Below, in pieces: positions 25,633 through 34,831 of a DNA stretch of 64,000 nucleotides. Source of the stretch: Chryseobacterium defluvii (GTDB taxonomy: Bacteria; Bacteroidota; Bacteroidia; Flavobacteriales; Weeksellaceae); the NCBI RefSeq assembly GCF_014204415.1, contig NZ_JACHLE010000002.1:558001-622000 (forward strand). Direction: 5' to 3'. The stretch's first letter is position 1. Each line of letters starts with the position of its first letter. The notes beneath the pieces are model-generated. The model worked only from the letters and a program-made list of their open reading frames with translations. It had not been told where the DNA came from and made no database searches. Made by a program: the position numbers and the translations under genes.

Positions 25633-27665
25633 TGCAGGAAAATAAGAAAAAACAAGTCCTTTTGGTCGGAAATCCGAATGTCGGAAAATCCACGGTTTTC
25701 AATACCCTATGTAATAAAAAACAGAAAACAGGGAACTATGCCGGTGTTACCGTTGCGAGCCATTCCGGGAACTATGTCTATAAAAATGAAGAAGTTGAGG
25801 TAGTTGATCTGCCCGGGTCATACAGTATTTATCCAAGTTCTGAGGACGAAGCTATTTTTTCTAAATTTCTTATTGAAGAACAGAAAAATTATTCAGGAGT
25901 TATTTATATCCTAGAAGCATTAAGTTTAAAACGCGGGTTGCTGCTTTTTCAGCAGATCCAGGATTTGGGAATTCCGATGATCTTAGTCGTTAATCAGATC
26001 GATCAGGCAGAAAGAAGAGGAATTAATATAGATATCCGGAAATTTTCTGAAGCGGGTGGTATTAAAATTATTCAGACCAATGCCAAAGAACATTTAGGAA
26101 TAGATGAAATAAGAGAAGCCGTATTCAACAATGAATTTGTAAAAACAGATCAGATTTCATTCGATACACCGAATGAGTATAAAGATTTTCTTCAGAAATT
26201 TGCGGCTCATAAAGGGATCGACAATCCCTATCAGGCATGGATGGCCATTTTTTCGGGTATGGAACCGGGGAGAATAGAATCCATACACGAGCTGATGAAT
26301 ACCCCTGAAGCTAAAAGTATGGTTCCGAAAAGATTACAGGTTCAGGAAACCGTAAGGAGATATCAGAATGTAGACAGGATCTTAGCGGATGTTATTTCTA
26401 AAAAGCCTCAATTCAAAGAACTTCTGACGGAAAAACTGGATAAGATACTGGTTCATAAATTCTGGGGATACGTGGTTTTTCTGGGAGTTTTGCTTATCAT
26501 ATTTCAAAGCGTCTTCTTCCTAGCAGAATATCCGATGAACTGGATCGATGAGTTCTTTGCCTGGTTCTCTGCTTTTGCAGGAGAGCATTTGCCGGAAGGG
26601 CCGGTCAATTCATTAATTTCTAATGGGATCGTTCCGGGATTAGGAGGAATTATTGTTTTTGCACCGCAGATCGGGATTCTTCTGTATTTTTTATACCTGC
26701 TGGAAGACTCTGGGTATATGGCAAGAGTTATTTTTCTGATGGACAGATTTCTGCGGCCTTTCGGGCTGAATGGAAAAAGTATTGTCCCATTGGTTTCCGG
26801 GACAGCCTGTGCAATTCCCGCTATCATGTCAACAAGGAATATTGAAAACGTCAAAGAAAGACTATTGACCATTCTGGTAACACCTTTCATGACCTGTTCC
26901 GCAAGGCTTCCGGTTTACAGCATTATCATCGGGCTGATCATTTCAGAAGGAACCTTTTTAGGAATAAAATATAAAGCTTTGGTTTTATTGGGAATGTATT
27001 TACTGGGATTTTTGGTGGCTCTGTTTTCAGCCGCAATTCTTAATAAATTCATTAAAAATAAAGGAAAAACATACCTGGTAATGGATCTGCCTACTTACAA
27101 AAAACCACTTTTTGGCTATGATCTCAAAATGGTTTTGGGAAAAGTATGGGATTTTATCACTGGAGCCGGGAAAATTATTTTTATTGTAAGTATCATTATC
27201 TGGTTCCTGAGTTATTTCGGACCTAAGCAAACCCCGGAACAGTTCGTTGCAACCGATGTAAAGCTTGAGCAGTCTTACCTGGCAAAAATGGGAAAGACCA
27301 TAGAACCGATAATAGAACCTCTGGGTTACGATTGGAAAATGGGCGTTGGGATCCTTACCAGTTTTGTGGCGAGAGAGGTTTTCGTTGGAACTATGTCAAC
27401 ACTGTACAGCCTGGATGATGATGCCCCTGAAATGAAAGTGATCGATAAAATGAGGCATGATGTAAAACCGGATGGAACAAAGGTTTTTAATTTTGCAACA
27501 GGAATTTCGGTTCTTTTATTTTATGCATTTGCCATGCAGTGCGTCTCTACACTGGCAGTTGTTTACAGGGAGACCAAAAGCTGGAAATGGACTGCTTTTC
27601 AGATGATCATGATGACTGGTTTGGCATATTTTGTGTCTATGTTTGCTTATCAAATATTAAAATAA
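25632..27665 (+). CDS. feoB: Ferrous iron transporter FeoB
   Basis: 677 residues. The N-terminal G domain has VGNPNVGKST (P-loop), GNYAGVTV, DLPGSYS and NQIDQAERR. The membrane part has gate motifs (SGYMARVIFLMDRFLRPFGLNGKSIVPLVSGTACAIPAI) and at least eight hydrophobic segments, plus the FeoB C-terminal region. Inner-membrane Fe(II) importer driven by GTP. Operon with feoA (overlap) and the Cys-rich protein (1-bp overlap). Complete and typical. Confidence 0.97.
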   Translation: MQENKKKQVLLVGNPNVGKSTVFNTLCNKKQKTGNYAGVTVASHSGNYVYKNEEVEVVDLPGSYSIYPSSEDEAIFSKFLIEEQKNYSGVIYILEALSLKRGLLLFQQIQDLGIPMILVVNQIDQAERRGINIDIRKFSEAGGIKIIQTNAKEHLGIDEIREAVFNNEFVKTDQISFDTPNEYKDFLQKFAAHKGIDNPYQAWMAIFSGMEPGRIESIHELMNTPEAKSMVPKRLQVQETVRRYQNVDRILADVISKKPQFKELLTEKLDKILVHKFWGYVVFLGVLLIIFQSVFFLAEYPMNWIDEFFAWFSAFAGEHLPEGPVNSLISNGIVPGLGGIIVFAPQIGILLYFLYLLEDSGYMARVIFLMDRFLRPFGLNGKSIVPLVSGTACAIPAIMSTRNIENVKERLLTILVTPFMTCSARLPVYSIIIGLIISEGTFLGIKYKALVLLGMYLLGFLVALFSAAILNKFIKNKGKTYLVMDLPTYKKPLFGYDLKMVLGKVWDFITGAGKIIFIVSIIIWFLSYFGPKQTPEQFVATDVKLEQSYLAKMGKTIEPIIEPLGYDWKMGVGILTSFVAREVFVGTMSTLYSLDDDAPEMKVIDKMRHDVKPDGTKVFNFATGISVLLFYAFAMQCVSTLAVVYRETKSWKWTAFQMIMMTGLAYFVSMFAYQILK

Positions 27666-27817
27666 TGAGCACATCATTAATCTTTCAATATATACTTATA
27701 CTCCTTATTGTGGCATTAGCCTGCTATTCTTTATTCAGGATGATCAGGAAAAACTTTGCTCCTAAGAAGTTCAGCTCAAAAAGAACCCATTGTGATAAAG
27801 ACTGCGGATGTTCATAA
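27665..27817 (+). CDS. FeoB-associated Cys-rich membrane protein
   Basis: 50 residues starting at the ATG that overlaps the feoB stop (TAATG). One hydrophobic helix (residues 5-24) is followed by a basic stretch and a C-terminal tail THCDKDCGCS with three cysteines. This is the small FeoB-associated protein family; the cysteines probably bind iron near the transporter. It is too short to be picked up by length-based gene calling, but context and pattern support it. Confidence 0.8.
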   Translation: MSTSLIFQYILILLIVALACYSLFRMIRKNFAPKKFSSKRTHCDKDCGCS

Positions 27818-27869
27818 GAAAGGATATTTCCTGTGGAAAACTAATAATTTTTAAAATTCATATTTTATT

Positions 27870-27887
27870 TATTTTTGTATTATACAA
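27870..27887 (+). promoter_or_regulatory. dinD promoter with palindrome
   Basis: The -7 box TATTTTTG at 27870-27877 overlaps a perfect palindrome TTGTATTATACAA at 27875-27887, 12 bp before the ATG. The placement suggests repressor control; a LexA-like SOS operator is a possibility but not shown. Confidence 0.5.
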
Positions 27888-27899
27888 AACACAGATAAT

Positions 27900-28736
27900 A
27901 TGAAAAGAGAATTAATAGAGGACCTTTTTTTGAAATTCGAAAATGCCTCACATTTATATAAAGACATTGAATGTTGGAGTGCAAGAGACTTACAGGAAAT
28001 TCTCAATTATACAAAATGGGACAACTTTTTAAAGGTTATTGAAAAAGCTAAAAAAGCTTGTGAAAATGTTGGAGAAGATTCCAAAAACCATTTTGCCGAT
28101 ATCGGGAAAATGGTCTTACTTGGAAGTGGCTCTGAAAGAGAAATATCAGATATAGCTTTAACTCGGTATGGGTGTTATTTAATTGCTCAGAACGGAGATT
28201 CATCAAAACCTGAAATTGCTTTTGCCCAAACCTATTTTGCTGTTCAAACAAGAAAACAAGAAATTATTGAAAAAAGATTGTTAGATGTTGAAAGGATAAC
28301 TGCAAGAGAAAAATTATCAAAAGCTGAGAAAAAACTTTCGGGAATCATATATGAAAGAGGAGTTGATGATAAAAGCTTTTCAATAATTCGGTCAAAAGGA
28401 GATCAGGCTTTGTTTGGAGGCTATACAACAAATGAAATGAAGAAAAAAATGGGAGTTCCACAAAGTCGGCCACTTGCAGATTTTCTTCCTACATTAACAA
28501 TTAAAGCAAAAGATTTTGCGACGGAATTAACCAGTCATAATGTTGTTGAAAAAGACTTAAATGGAGATTCTCAAATTACTAATGAGCATATTGAAAATAA
28601 TTTAGCAGTAAGAAAAATGTTAGGAGAAAGAGGAATAAAGCCTGAAAGCCTTCCGGCACTAGAAGATATCAAAAAAGTCCAGCGAAAACTGGAAGGTGAA
28701 GAAAAGAAAATTTTAAAGCAAACAAAGAAAAAATAA
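27900..28736 (+). CDS. dinD: DNA damage-inducible protein D (DinD)
   Basis: 278 residues. DinD signature: the BRO-N-like N-domain with ARDLQEILNYTKWDNF and EKAKKACENVG, then DIALTRYGCYLIAQNGDSSKPEIAFAQTYFAVQTRKQE, then a C-terminal helical region (DQALFGGYTTNEMKKKMG). E. coli DinD is SOS-induced and acts on RecA filaments. The gene stands between feo and glmM and is compact. The promoter palindrome supports regulated expression. Confidence 0.93.
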   Translation: MKRELIEDLFLKFENASHLYKDIECWSARDLQEILNYTKWDNFLKVIEKAKKACENVGEDSKNHFADIGKMVLLGSGSEREISDIALTRYGCYLIAQNGDSSKPEIAFAQTYFAVQTRKQEIIEKRLLDVERITAREKLSKAEKKLSGIIYERGVDDKSFSIIRSKGDQALFGGYTTNEMKKKMGVPQSRPLADFLPTLTIKAKDFATELTSHNVVEKDLNGDSQITNEHIENNLAVRKMLGERGIKPESLPALEDIKKVQRKLEGEEKKILKQTKKK

Positions 28737-28737
28737 A

Positions 28738-30120
28738 ATGTCATTAATAAAAAGTATTTCAGGGATCCGGGGCACAATCGGCGGAAAAGTAAATGATAAC
28801 TTAACCCCGCTTGATGTGGTGAAATTTGCTTCGGCATTCGGAACATGGCTTCAGAACAATAAAAATAAAAAAGATTTAACGCTTGTGATCGGGAGAGATG
28901 CAAGGATTTCAGGGCAAATGGTTTCATCCCTGGTTACGGCAACATTACAGGGATTGGGGATCAATGTGGTAGATCTGGGGCTTTCCACAACACCTACCGT
29001 TGAGGTTATGGTACCAGAACTGAATGCAGACGGCGGAATTATCCTTACTGCTTCCCACAACCCCAAACAATGGAATGCCCTTAAATTGTTAAATGATAAA
29101 GGAGAGTTCATTAACGGGGAAAACGGGGCTGAGGTTCTGGCTTTGGCAGAAAATGAAAACTTCAATTATGCAGAAGTGGATGATCTGGGTTCCTATGAGA
29201 CAAGAGAAGACGCCTTTGATATCCATATTCAAAAGATCCTTGATCTGCCGATGGTAGATGTTGAGGCCATTAAAGCGAAGAAATTTAAAGTGGTTTTAGA
29301 CGCCGTGAATTCTACAGGAGGTATTGCGATACCTATGCTGCTGGATAAGCTTGGTTGTGAAACCGTAAAATTATATTGTGAGCCAAACGGTCATTTTCCT
29401 CATAATCCGGAGCCTTTAAAAGAACATTTGGGAGATATCTGCGAATTGGTTAAAAAGGAAAAAGCAGACTTTGGAGTTGTTGTAGACCCGGATGTTGACA
29501 GGCTCGCTTTGATCGATGAGAAAGGAGAAATGTTCGGGGAAGAATATACCCTGGTTGCAGTTGCCGATTATTTGTTGAAAAATAAGAAAGGGGCTGCCAT
29601 TTCAAACCTTTCTTCAAGCCGGGCATTGAGAGACGTAGCGCAGGCCCATGATTCAGAATATTTTGCAAGCGCAGTTGGAGAAGTAAATGTGGTTACCTTA
29701 ATGAAAGAGAAAAATGCCGTGATAGGAGGAGAAGGGAACGGAGGAATCATTTATCCAGACCTTCACTACGGAAGAGATTCTCTGGTAGGCGTAGCACTGT
29801 TTTTAACCCATCTTGCAAAGGAAAATAAAACGGTTTCCGAACTTAGAGCTGGATATCCGGCCTATTTTATGGGCAAAAAGAAGATAGAGCTTACTCCGGA
29901 GATTAATGTAGACGAGCTTTTAACCAAAATGGAAAAAGAATATCAAAATGAAGAGGTTTCTACGGTAGACGGAGTTAAGATAGATTTTGAAAACAATTGG
30001 GTTCACCTCAGAAAGTCTAATACGGAACCGATTATCAGAATTTATACAGAGGCAAAATCTCAGGAAGAAGCCGATAAGCTGGGTGATGAAATGATCACAA
30101 AAATCAGAAGCCTGATTTAA
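28738..30120 (+). CDS. glmM: Phosphoglucosamine mutase (GlmM family)
   Basis: 460 residues. It converts glucosamine 6-phosphate to the 1-phosphate in the UDP-GlcNAc pathway. Motifs are ISGIRGTIGG at the start, the phosphoserine loop TASHNPKQWNALK (about residue 100), the metal loop DPDVDRLALID, the sugar-binding EGNGGIIYPD, and the phosphate-binding RKSNTEPIIRIYTEA. It starts 1 bp after the dinD stop. Phosphomannomutase activity is the alternative; the family cannot be fully separated by motif. Confidence 0.9.
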   Translation: MSLIKSISGIRGTIGGKVNDNLTPLDVVKFASAFGTWLQNNKNKKDLTLVIGRDARISGQMVSSLVTATLQGLGINVVDLGLSTTPTVEVMVPELNADGGIILTASHNPKQWNALKLLNDKGEFINGENGAEVLALAENENFNYAEVDDLGSYETREDAFDIHIQKILDLPMVDVEAIKAKKFKVVLDAVNSTGGIAIPMLLDKLGCETVKLYCEPNGHFPHNPEPLKEHLGDICELVKKEKADFGVVVDPDVDRLALIDEKGEMFGEEYTLVAVADYLLKNKKGAAISNLSSSRALRDVAQAHDSEYFASAVGEVNVVTLMKEKNAVIGGEGNGGIIYPDLHYGRDSLVGVALFLTHLAKENKTVSELRAGYPAYFMGKKKIELTPEINVDELLTKMEKEYQNEEVSTVDGVKIDFENNWVHLRKSNTEPIIRIYTEAKSQEEADKLGDEMITKIRSLI

Positions 30121-30327
30121 TAAAAAAATGAAGAGGCCATATGATTTTATTGTAAAATAAATCCATAGGAGGGGGTTAAAATAAATTAAACTTTATCCCC
30201 GGAATTGCCTCAAAAAATTAAGACGAATTTCATTCATTTTAAAAAGAATTATTATTAACTTTATAGTACTAAGATTTTCAGAACCGAGTATTTGTATATC
30301 TCATATCTCAAGTCTTAAATCTTAAAC

Positions 30328-31716
30328 TTGTATATATTGGAAGAGTATTTTGGAAATGAACTTGTAAAAAAGTTCGAGGAAATGATGGAAAATAATGATG
30401 AATTCTACTTTGACACAGAAGAGTTGGAAGACATTATTGTTTATTATCTGGAGCTGGGAGATTTTAACTATGCAGACAATGCAGTTAACTATGGCCTTAA
30501 GCTTCATCCCAATTCTTTGGACATCAAGATCAAAAAACTTGAAGTCCTGCTGGAATGGGAAGAGTATAATACCGCAAAAGAGCTTATTGATGAGCTGAAG
30601 GCTTCATCTATGGAGAATACAGACTTTCTGGTATGCTATGCGAAGTATTATTCGAACCTGGGAAACCCCAGAAAATCCATTGACATCTGTAAAAAAGCAC
30701 TTGAGCTGAAAGAAGAAGAAAACTTCCTTCATAACTTTATTGCGGATGAATATGTGAACCTGGGAGATCCTTTTAACGCTCTTAAACACTACAGAAAAGC
30801 ACTGAAAGAAGATCCAACGGATGAATACGCACTGGAAAACTGTATGATCTGCTTTAGCGACCTGAATAAGAGCGAGGAGGCAATAGCCTTTCTTAATGAA
30901 TATTTAGATGAATTTCCCTATTCCGAAACCGCCTGGTTCGAATACGGACAGTTCTACTTCAACAAAAAGAACTATGAAGAAGCTATAAAAGGGTATGACT
31001 ATTTGCTGGCAATTAATTCAAGTTCTGTGGGGGTGTATGCAAATAAAGCGGCATGCTATGAAGCTTTGGGGCAATACAAAAAAGCCATAGAAGTATATGA
31101 AGAAATGCTTGAGCTGGAATACACAAAAGCATTCACCTTTTATAAAATAGGATTGTGCCATAAAGCATTGAAGCAGCCTATTGTTGCTCTGAACTCATTC
31201 CAGAAATCCCTGAGGGAAGACCCCCAGTTCTATCTTTCGATGATGGAGCAGTCTTACCTGTATGAGGAAATGGGCGGAATGACAGAGGCGCTGTACTTTG
31301 CAAAAGAAGCAACCTTACTGAATGAAAATAATCTTGATTATCAAAAGAGGCTTGCATTTTTATTCATAGACTCAGGTAAATTTGAGGAAAGCCTTGCCTG
31401 TCTGAAGAAATTGGTTGATGCCGAACCATCAAGATTTTATAACTGGTATGCCTATTCGGAGGTATTAATGCTTCTGGGAGAGTATGAAGAAGCCGTTACT
31501 CTGCTGTATTCGGCATTACAAAAGCACGACAGGGCAGAATTATATTACCAGTTGAGCAATTGCTATTTCAATTTAAAAGAACAGGAAAAAGGAGTGGAAG
31601 CCCTTCAGAAGGCACTGGCATTGGATCCGTCACTTGTTCAGGATATGCAGAAGAAATATCCGTTTATCAGGGATGGTGTAAAGAAAGCCAGGGCAAAGGT
31701 GAAGAAAAAGAATTAA
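30328..31716 (+). CDS. TPR repeat protein
   Basis: 462 residues, no signal peptide or membrane segment. From about residue 35 to the end it is a run of 34-residue tetratricopeptide repeats, for example YADNAVNYGLKLHP, PFNALKHYRKALKEDPT and EKGVEALQKALALDPS. The start is TTG at 30328; TTG at 30337 is an alternative and there is no nearby ATG. Promoter not clear. Cytoplasmic scaffold; this type is well conserved in Flavobacteriia without known function. It has no operon partner. Confidence 0.85.
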   Translation: MYILEEYFGNELVKKFEEMMENNDEFYFDTEELEDIIVYYLELGDFNYADNAVNYGLKLHPNSLDIKIKKLEVLLEWEEYNTAKELIDELKASSMENTDFLVCYAKYYSNLGNPRKSIDICKKALELKEEENFLHNFIADEYVNLGDPFNALKHYRKALKEDPTDEYALENCMICFSDLNKSEEAIAFLNEYLDEFPYSETAWFEYGQFYFNKKNYEEAIKGYDYLLAINSSSVGVYANKAACYEALGQYKKAIEVYEEMLELEYTKAFTFYKIGLCHKALKQPIVALNSFQKSLREDPQFYLSMMEQSYLYEEMGGMTEALYFAKEATLLNENNLDYQKRLAFLFIDSGKFEESLACLKKLVDAEPSRFYNWYAYSEVLMLLGEYEEAVTLLYSALQKHDRAELYYQLSNCYFNLKEQEKGVEALQKALALDPSLVQDMQKKYPFIRDGVKKARAKVKKKN

Positions 31717-31779
31717 TCCAAAAGAGTCTAACCTTAGCCTTAATAGTTAAGAATAGAGTAATTAAACAAACTTAAATAG

Positions 31780-31810
31780 AAATCCTGCATCACTGCAGGA
31801 TTTATTTTTT
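31780..31810 (+). terminator. Terminator between convergent genes
   Basis: AAATCCTGCA and TGCAGGATTT form a 10-bp stem (31780-31803) followed by a T run. It serves the TPR gene and overlaps the end of the minus-strand transporter gene. Confidence 0.8.
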
Positions 31811-32689
31811 TATTCCATTCGATTTTGCCCTTAAAAAGATCAGTCCGCCGATAATGACTGCGGTGCCTATAAACTGCAGAACAGTGAGCTTTTCACCATC
31901 CAGAATGCCCCAGACGATGGCAACAATAGGCATCAATAATGTTACTGTGGAGGCAAATAGAGGAGAGGACACTTTCAATAGCCTGTAATTCATCATCATG
32001 GCCAGACCGGTTCCAAAAACAGACAATAGTCCCACAAACATTAGCCCTGTCATATTATCTTTTGAAAAGGTGAACTCTGAAAAGAATCCTGTAAAGGCCA
32101 AAGCAATAATAGACGGAAGAAATAATACAAAAGAAAATACAAATGCGGATAGGATAGTAGAAGAAACATCCATCAGCTTGGATTTTACCGTGGTAGTACT
32201 TATGGCATAGCACAAAGTGGCCAGCAGAAGCAATAATATCGGGATCAGTTTAAACTCTCCACCTTCTCCTCCTCCGAAAGCCAGCAGGCATACCCCTGTA
32301 AAGCTGATGAGAGTGCCGATGATCTGTTTTTTCGTGGTCTCAAATTTCCAGACCAGTGCCCCTACAATAATTACAAAAATAGGCATCATGGAATTGATGA
32401 TTCCCGCAATGCTGCTGCTTACCTCTGTTTCTGCAATCGGGAATAAAAACATAGGAATGAAATTCCCGGTAAAAGCAGCCAAAAGAAGCCATTTTATCTG
32501 TTTTTTTGGAAAAAGCTTGTATTTTGAAATGGCAATTGGTAATAAAATAATCCCCGCGATAAGGACCCTTAATGCTCCTACCTGAAAGGGGTTAAAATGC
32601 TCCAGGGATTTTTTTATTAAAATGAATGATGAACCCCAGATGATGCTGAGGATAATGAGAAGGATCCACTTTTCTTTATCTGCGTTCAT
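31802..32689 (-). CDS. EamA/DMT-family transporter
   Basis: 295 residues with ten predicted membrane helices in two EamA repeats. The first repeat begins ILLIILSIIWGSSFILIKKSLEHFNPFQVGALRVLIAG. The second begins TLCYAISTTTVKSKL and has PLFASTVTLLMPIVAIVWGILDGE. It is an inner-membrane exporter of metabolites or amino acids; the substrate cannot be read. Its start lies inside the end of the aat gene (14-bp overlap), so they share a transcript. Confidence 0.9.
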   Translation of the reverse strand: MNADKEKWILLIILSIIWGSSFILIKKSLEHFNPFQVGALRVLIAGIILLPIAISKYKLFPKKQIKWLLLAAFTGNFIPMFLFPIAETEVSSSIAGIINSMMPIFVIIVGALVWKFETTKKQIIGTLISFTGVCLLAFGGGEGGEFKLIPILLLLLATLCYAISTTTVKSKLMDVSSTILSAFVFSFVLFLPSIIALAFTGFFSEFTFSKDNMTGLMFVGLLSVFGTGLAMMMNYRLLKVSSPLFASTVTLLMPIVAIVWGILDGEKLTVLQFIGTAVIIGGLIFLRAKSNGIKK

Positions 32690-33329
32690 TATTTTTGTGT
32701 AAAATTTTTAAAAACTCTTTTTTAGGGATCATTCCGGCACCTAAACTTTCCAGATGTTCGGTATGCGACTGGCAGTCGATCAGATCAATATTTTCACGGT
32801 TGCTTTCAACGAAATGAATAAATCCTGCTTTTGAGGCATTGCTTACTTTGGCAAACATACTTTCACCACAAAAAACATTTCCGATCTGCATCCCATAAAA
32901 TCCTCCTACCAGCTCATTATCCAACCATACCTCAATGCTTTTGGCCAATCCGTATTCATGAAGCCGGATGAATGACTCCATCAGCTCATCTGAGAGCCAG
33001 GTCCCCGTCTGGTCTTTCCTGCTGACTGCCTGACAGTTGCTGATCACTCCTCTGAAATCCTTATTTTCCGTGAAAGTGAATAGGTTTTTGTTCAGGATCT
33101 TTCTCATAGATTTAGAAACCTTTAATTCATCCGGAAAAAGGACAAACCTCGGATCCGGACACCACCAGAGAATTTCCTCATCAGGGTTATACCAAGGAAA
33201 AATACCCAATTGGTAGGCAAACCAGATGCGCTCTACGGAAAGATCGCCTCCAAAAGCAATAACGCCTTCATGGCCGTCATAAAGCTCGGGGTCGGGAAAT
33301 GAAATTTCGTTTTCGTCTAATCGAACCAT
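32676..33329 (-). CDS. aat: Leucyl/phenylalanyl-tRNA-protein transferase
   Basis: 217 residues from the ATG at 33329 (MVRLDENEISFPDPEL); the longer frame adds six residues and is not needed. Signature is FPWYNPDEEILWWCPDPRFVLFPDELKVSKSMRK (about residues 44-77), then TGTWLSDELMESFIRLHEYGLAKSIEVW, and VGGFYGMQIGNVFCGESMF. It adds Leu or Phe to N-terminal Lys or Arg for ClpAP degradation (N-degron). It overlaps the transporter gene. Confidence 0.95.
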   Translation of the reverse strand: MVRLDENEISFPDPELYDGHEGVIAFGGDLSVERIWFAYQLGIFPWYNPDEEILWWCPDPRFVLFPDELKVSKSMRKILNKNLFTFTENKDFRGVISNCQAVSRKDQTGTWLSDELMESFIRLHEYGLAKSIEVWLDNELVGGFYGMQIGNVFCGESMFAKVSNASKAGFIHFVESNRENIDLIDCQSHTEHLESLGAGMIPKKEFLKILHKNNERR

Positions 33330-33385
33330 TGAGAAAAAAAATCCCACTTAAAAAGCAGGATTGACATTTCGTTGTTATATCTTGA

Positions 33386-33769
33386 TTAAAAAGGAAGATC
33401 GTCGTCGTCGTCTCCGGCAAACGGATTTTCATTAGATACGGGAGATGCGGATTGTGCAGGCATAGCCTGTGTAGGCTCGGCACTGCTGCCGCTATCAAAA
33501 ACCTTTTCCAGTCTCCAACCTGTAATAGAGTTGAAATATTTAGTCTCTCCCTGTGGTGAAGTCCATTCTCTTCCTCTGATATTGATTCCTATCTTCACAT
33601 TCTCCCCCTCAGATACATTATCTAATAAATTTATTTTATCAGCTAAAAATTCAATACTAATGGGCTGCGGATATTGTTCCTGAGTTAAAATAACCAATTC
33701 TCTTTTTTGAAAGCCGCTTGCAAATGTTTGAGTTTCAAAAACTTTCTTTACCGTTCCTTGTAATTCCAT
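33386..33769 (-). CDS. DUF3127 protein
   Basis: 127 residues from MELQGTVKKVFETQTFASGF; the longer frame to 33904 adds a hydrophobic stretch without coding character and would overlap the tRNA promoter. The OB-fold-like core runs about to residue 90 and includes GREWTSPQGETKYFNSITGWRLEKV. The C-terminal tail is low-complexity and ends NPFAGDDDDDLPF, much like the acidic tip of SSB. A single-strand nucleic-acid-binding role is likely but unproven. Confidence 0.85.
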   Translation of the reverse strand: MELQGTVKKVFETQTFASGFQKRELVILTQEQYPQPISIEFLADKINLLDNVSEGENVKIGINIRGREWTSPQGETKYFNSITGWRLEKVFDSGSSAEPTQAMPAQSASPVSNENPFAGDDDDDLPF

Positions 33770-33867
33770 ATCATAAATGTTAACGATGTAAAAGTAAGAA
33801 AATGAAATGTAATACAAAGTCTCCGGAAGAAATTTTATAAAAAAAAATATTTTTTCCCGGAAAACTC

Positions 33868-33897
33868 TTGCAAATACAAAAAAATGCCCTATATTTG
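33868..33897 (+). promoter_or_regulatory. tRNA operon promoter
   Basis: TTG at 33868-33870, a 19-bp spacer, and TATATTTG at 33890-33897 match the Bacteroidetes -33/-7 promoter very well. The first tRNA begins 34 bp downstream. Confidence 0.85.
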
Positions 33898-33931
33898 CAC
33901 TCACAAAAACGAAAGAAGTTCTTTACAAAAT

Positions 33932-34013
33932 GCGGATGTGGTGTAATTGGTAGCCACGCCAGACTTAGGATCTGGTGCCGTGAGGCGTGGGGGTTCGAGT
34001 CCCTTCATCCGCA
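33932..34013 (+). tRNA. tRNA-Leu (UAG)
   Basis: A class II tRNA of 82 nt without CCA. Acceptor GCGGATG pairs with CATCCGC and the discriminator is A. The anticodon stem CCAGA/TCTGG carries loop CTTAGGA with anticodon TAG. A long variable arm follows, and the T loop contains TTCGAGT. Confidence 0.95.
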
Positions 34014-34021
34014 CTACGTTT

Positions 34022-34097
34022 GCGAAAATAGCTCAGCTGGTAGAGCACAACCTTGCCAAGGTTGGGGTCGCGGGTTCGAATCCCGTTTTTCGCTCCA
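34022..34097 (+). tRNA. tRNA-Gly (GCC)
   Basis: Acceptor GCGAAAA pairs with TTTTCGC (34087-34093). The anticodon loop TTGCCAA gives GCC. The T loop is TTCGAAT. An encoded CCA follows the discriminator T. It lies 8 nt after the first tRNA-Leu, so they are cotranscribed. Confidence 0.95.
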
Positions 34098-34103
34098 CTC
34101 CAA

Positions 34104-34187
34104 GCCCTGGTGGTGGAACTGGTAGACACGCAGGACTTAAAATCCTGTGCCTCTTTTGGCGTGCGGGTTCAAGTCCCGCCTGGGGTA
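34104..34187 (+). tRNA. tRNA-Leu (UAA), element insertion site
   Basis: Acceptor GCCCTGG pairs with CTGGGGT, using G-U wobbles. The anticodon loop CTTAAAA gives TAA. Class II with a long variable arm; T stem GCGGG/CCCGC. The gene remains intact after insertion because the element carries a copy of its 3' end at 57544-57558. Confidence 0.95.
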
Positions 34188-34190
34188 CTA
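34176..34190 (+). repeat. attL, 15-bp core in tRNA-Leu
   Basis: CCGCCTGGGGTACTA is the tRNA T-stem/acceptor end plus 3 bp. An exact copy is at 57544-57558, in the same orientation, about 170 bp beyond the start codon of the integrase gene. Together these bound the element. Confidence 0.9.
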
Positions 34191-34227
34191 AAAGCCTTAT
34201 TAATCATTTGATTTTCAAGGCTTTTTT
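34191..34227 (+). terminator. Terminator after the tRNA array
   Basis: AAAGCCTT at 34191-34198 pairs with AAGGCTTT at 34217-34224, then more Ts. It lies just inside attL and so was brought by the element. It replaces the original terminator now found at 57576-57605. Confidence 0.8.
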
Positions 34228-34235
34228 GTTTTTCA

Positions 34236-34257
34236 CTCCCGACTTTCTTCCCGACTT
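34236..34257 (+). repeat. Arm-type repeats near attL
   Basis: TCCCGACTT occurs at 34237-34245 and TTCCCGACTT at 34248-34257. The same sequence, ACTCCCGACTTT, is found at 57419-57430 near attR. This is the pattern of integrase arm-binding sites. Confidence 0.5.
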
Positions 34258-34300
34258 GAATTATTTTAATCATTTTCAATCTGTTTTAGTCTAAATGAAT

Positions 34301-34831
34301 TTAAGATTTAAAATAATGCCCATCACTCTCAAAATAATCATACATTAAATTTCTTGCTGTACTTTCCCAGTCAATGTAAATATAGTTTGGTAGACTTTCA
34401 GGAACATCTTCCTCTAAAAGATATTGTGCAAATGTTTCATTGTCTGAATACTCACCAATATAATAATTTATTACACCGTCATAAACACCCTGAAAATCCA
34501 TTTTCCCAACACAATCTATATAAGCCTCAAAAACTTCTAAATCATAGCCAGAATCGTTTATTTGATCTGCTATTTCAAATATCTCATTTGATATATAACT
34601 TTCTCCAATTAATCCGAGTTTTTCAAATAGCTCACAGTTTTCATAATCCTGTAACATAAATTCAGGATCGTGTTCGTCTTTGTGTAGATCGTGCATTGCT
34701 TCAAGTAGTTCATCATAATCTGAATAATCAGTTAAATTAAGCCATTTGCCGTAAAGGCTTCCATTGTTGTACTTTGCATAAGTGCCTACATATATACAGG
34801 CATTTTGAAGACAATTTGTTAAATTTGTCAT
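34301..34831 (-). CDS. ardA: Antirestriction protein ArdA
   Basis: 176 residues, very acidic. It mimics B-form DNA and blocks type I restriction enzymes when the element enters a new cell. Characteristic stretches are CIYVGTYAKYNNGSLYGKWLNL (N-terminal), DLHKDEHDPEFMLQDYEN, and LLEEDVPESLPNYIYIDWESTARNLMYDY. It sits next to attL, facing the border. Typical early-entry gene of mobile elements. Confidence 0.92.
   Translation of the reverse strand: MTNLTNCLQNACIYVGTYAKYNNGSLYGKWLNLTDYSDYDELLEAMHDLHKDEHDPEFMLQDYENCELFEKLGLIGESYISNEIFEIADQINDSGYDLEVFEAYIDCVGKMDFQGVYDGVINYYIGEYSDNETFAQYLLEEDVPESLPNYIYIDWESTARNLMYDYFESDGHYFKS

Noticed and set aside
33770..33904. Long N-terminal extension of the DUF3127 protein
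   Set aside because: It overlaps the tRNA promoter and has no coding character; MELQGTV is the family start.
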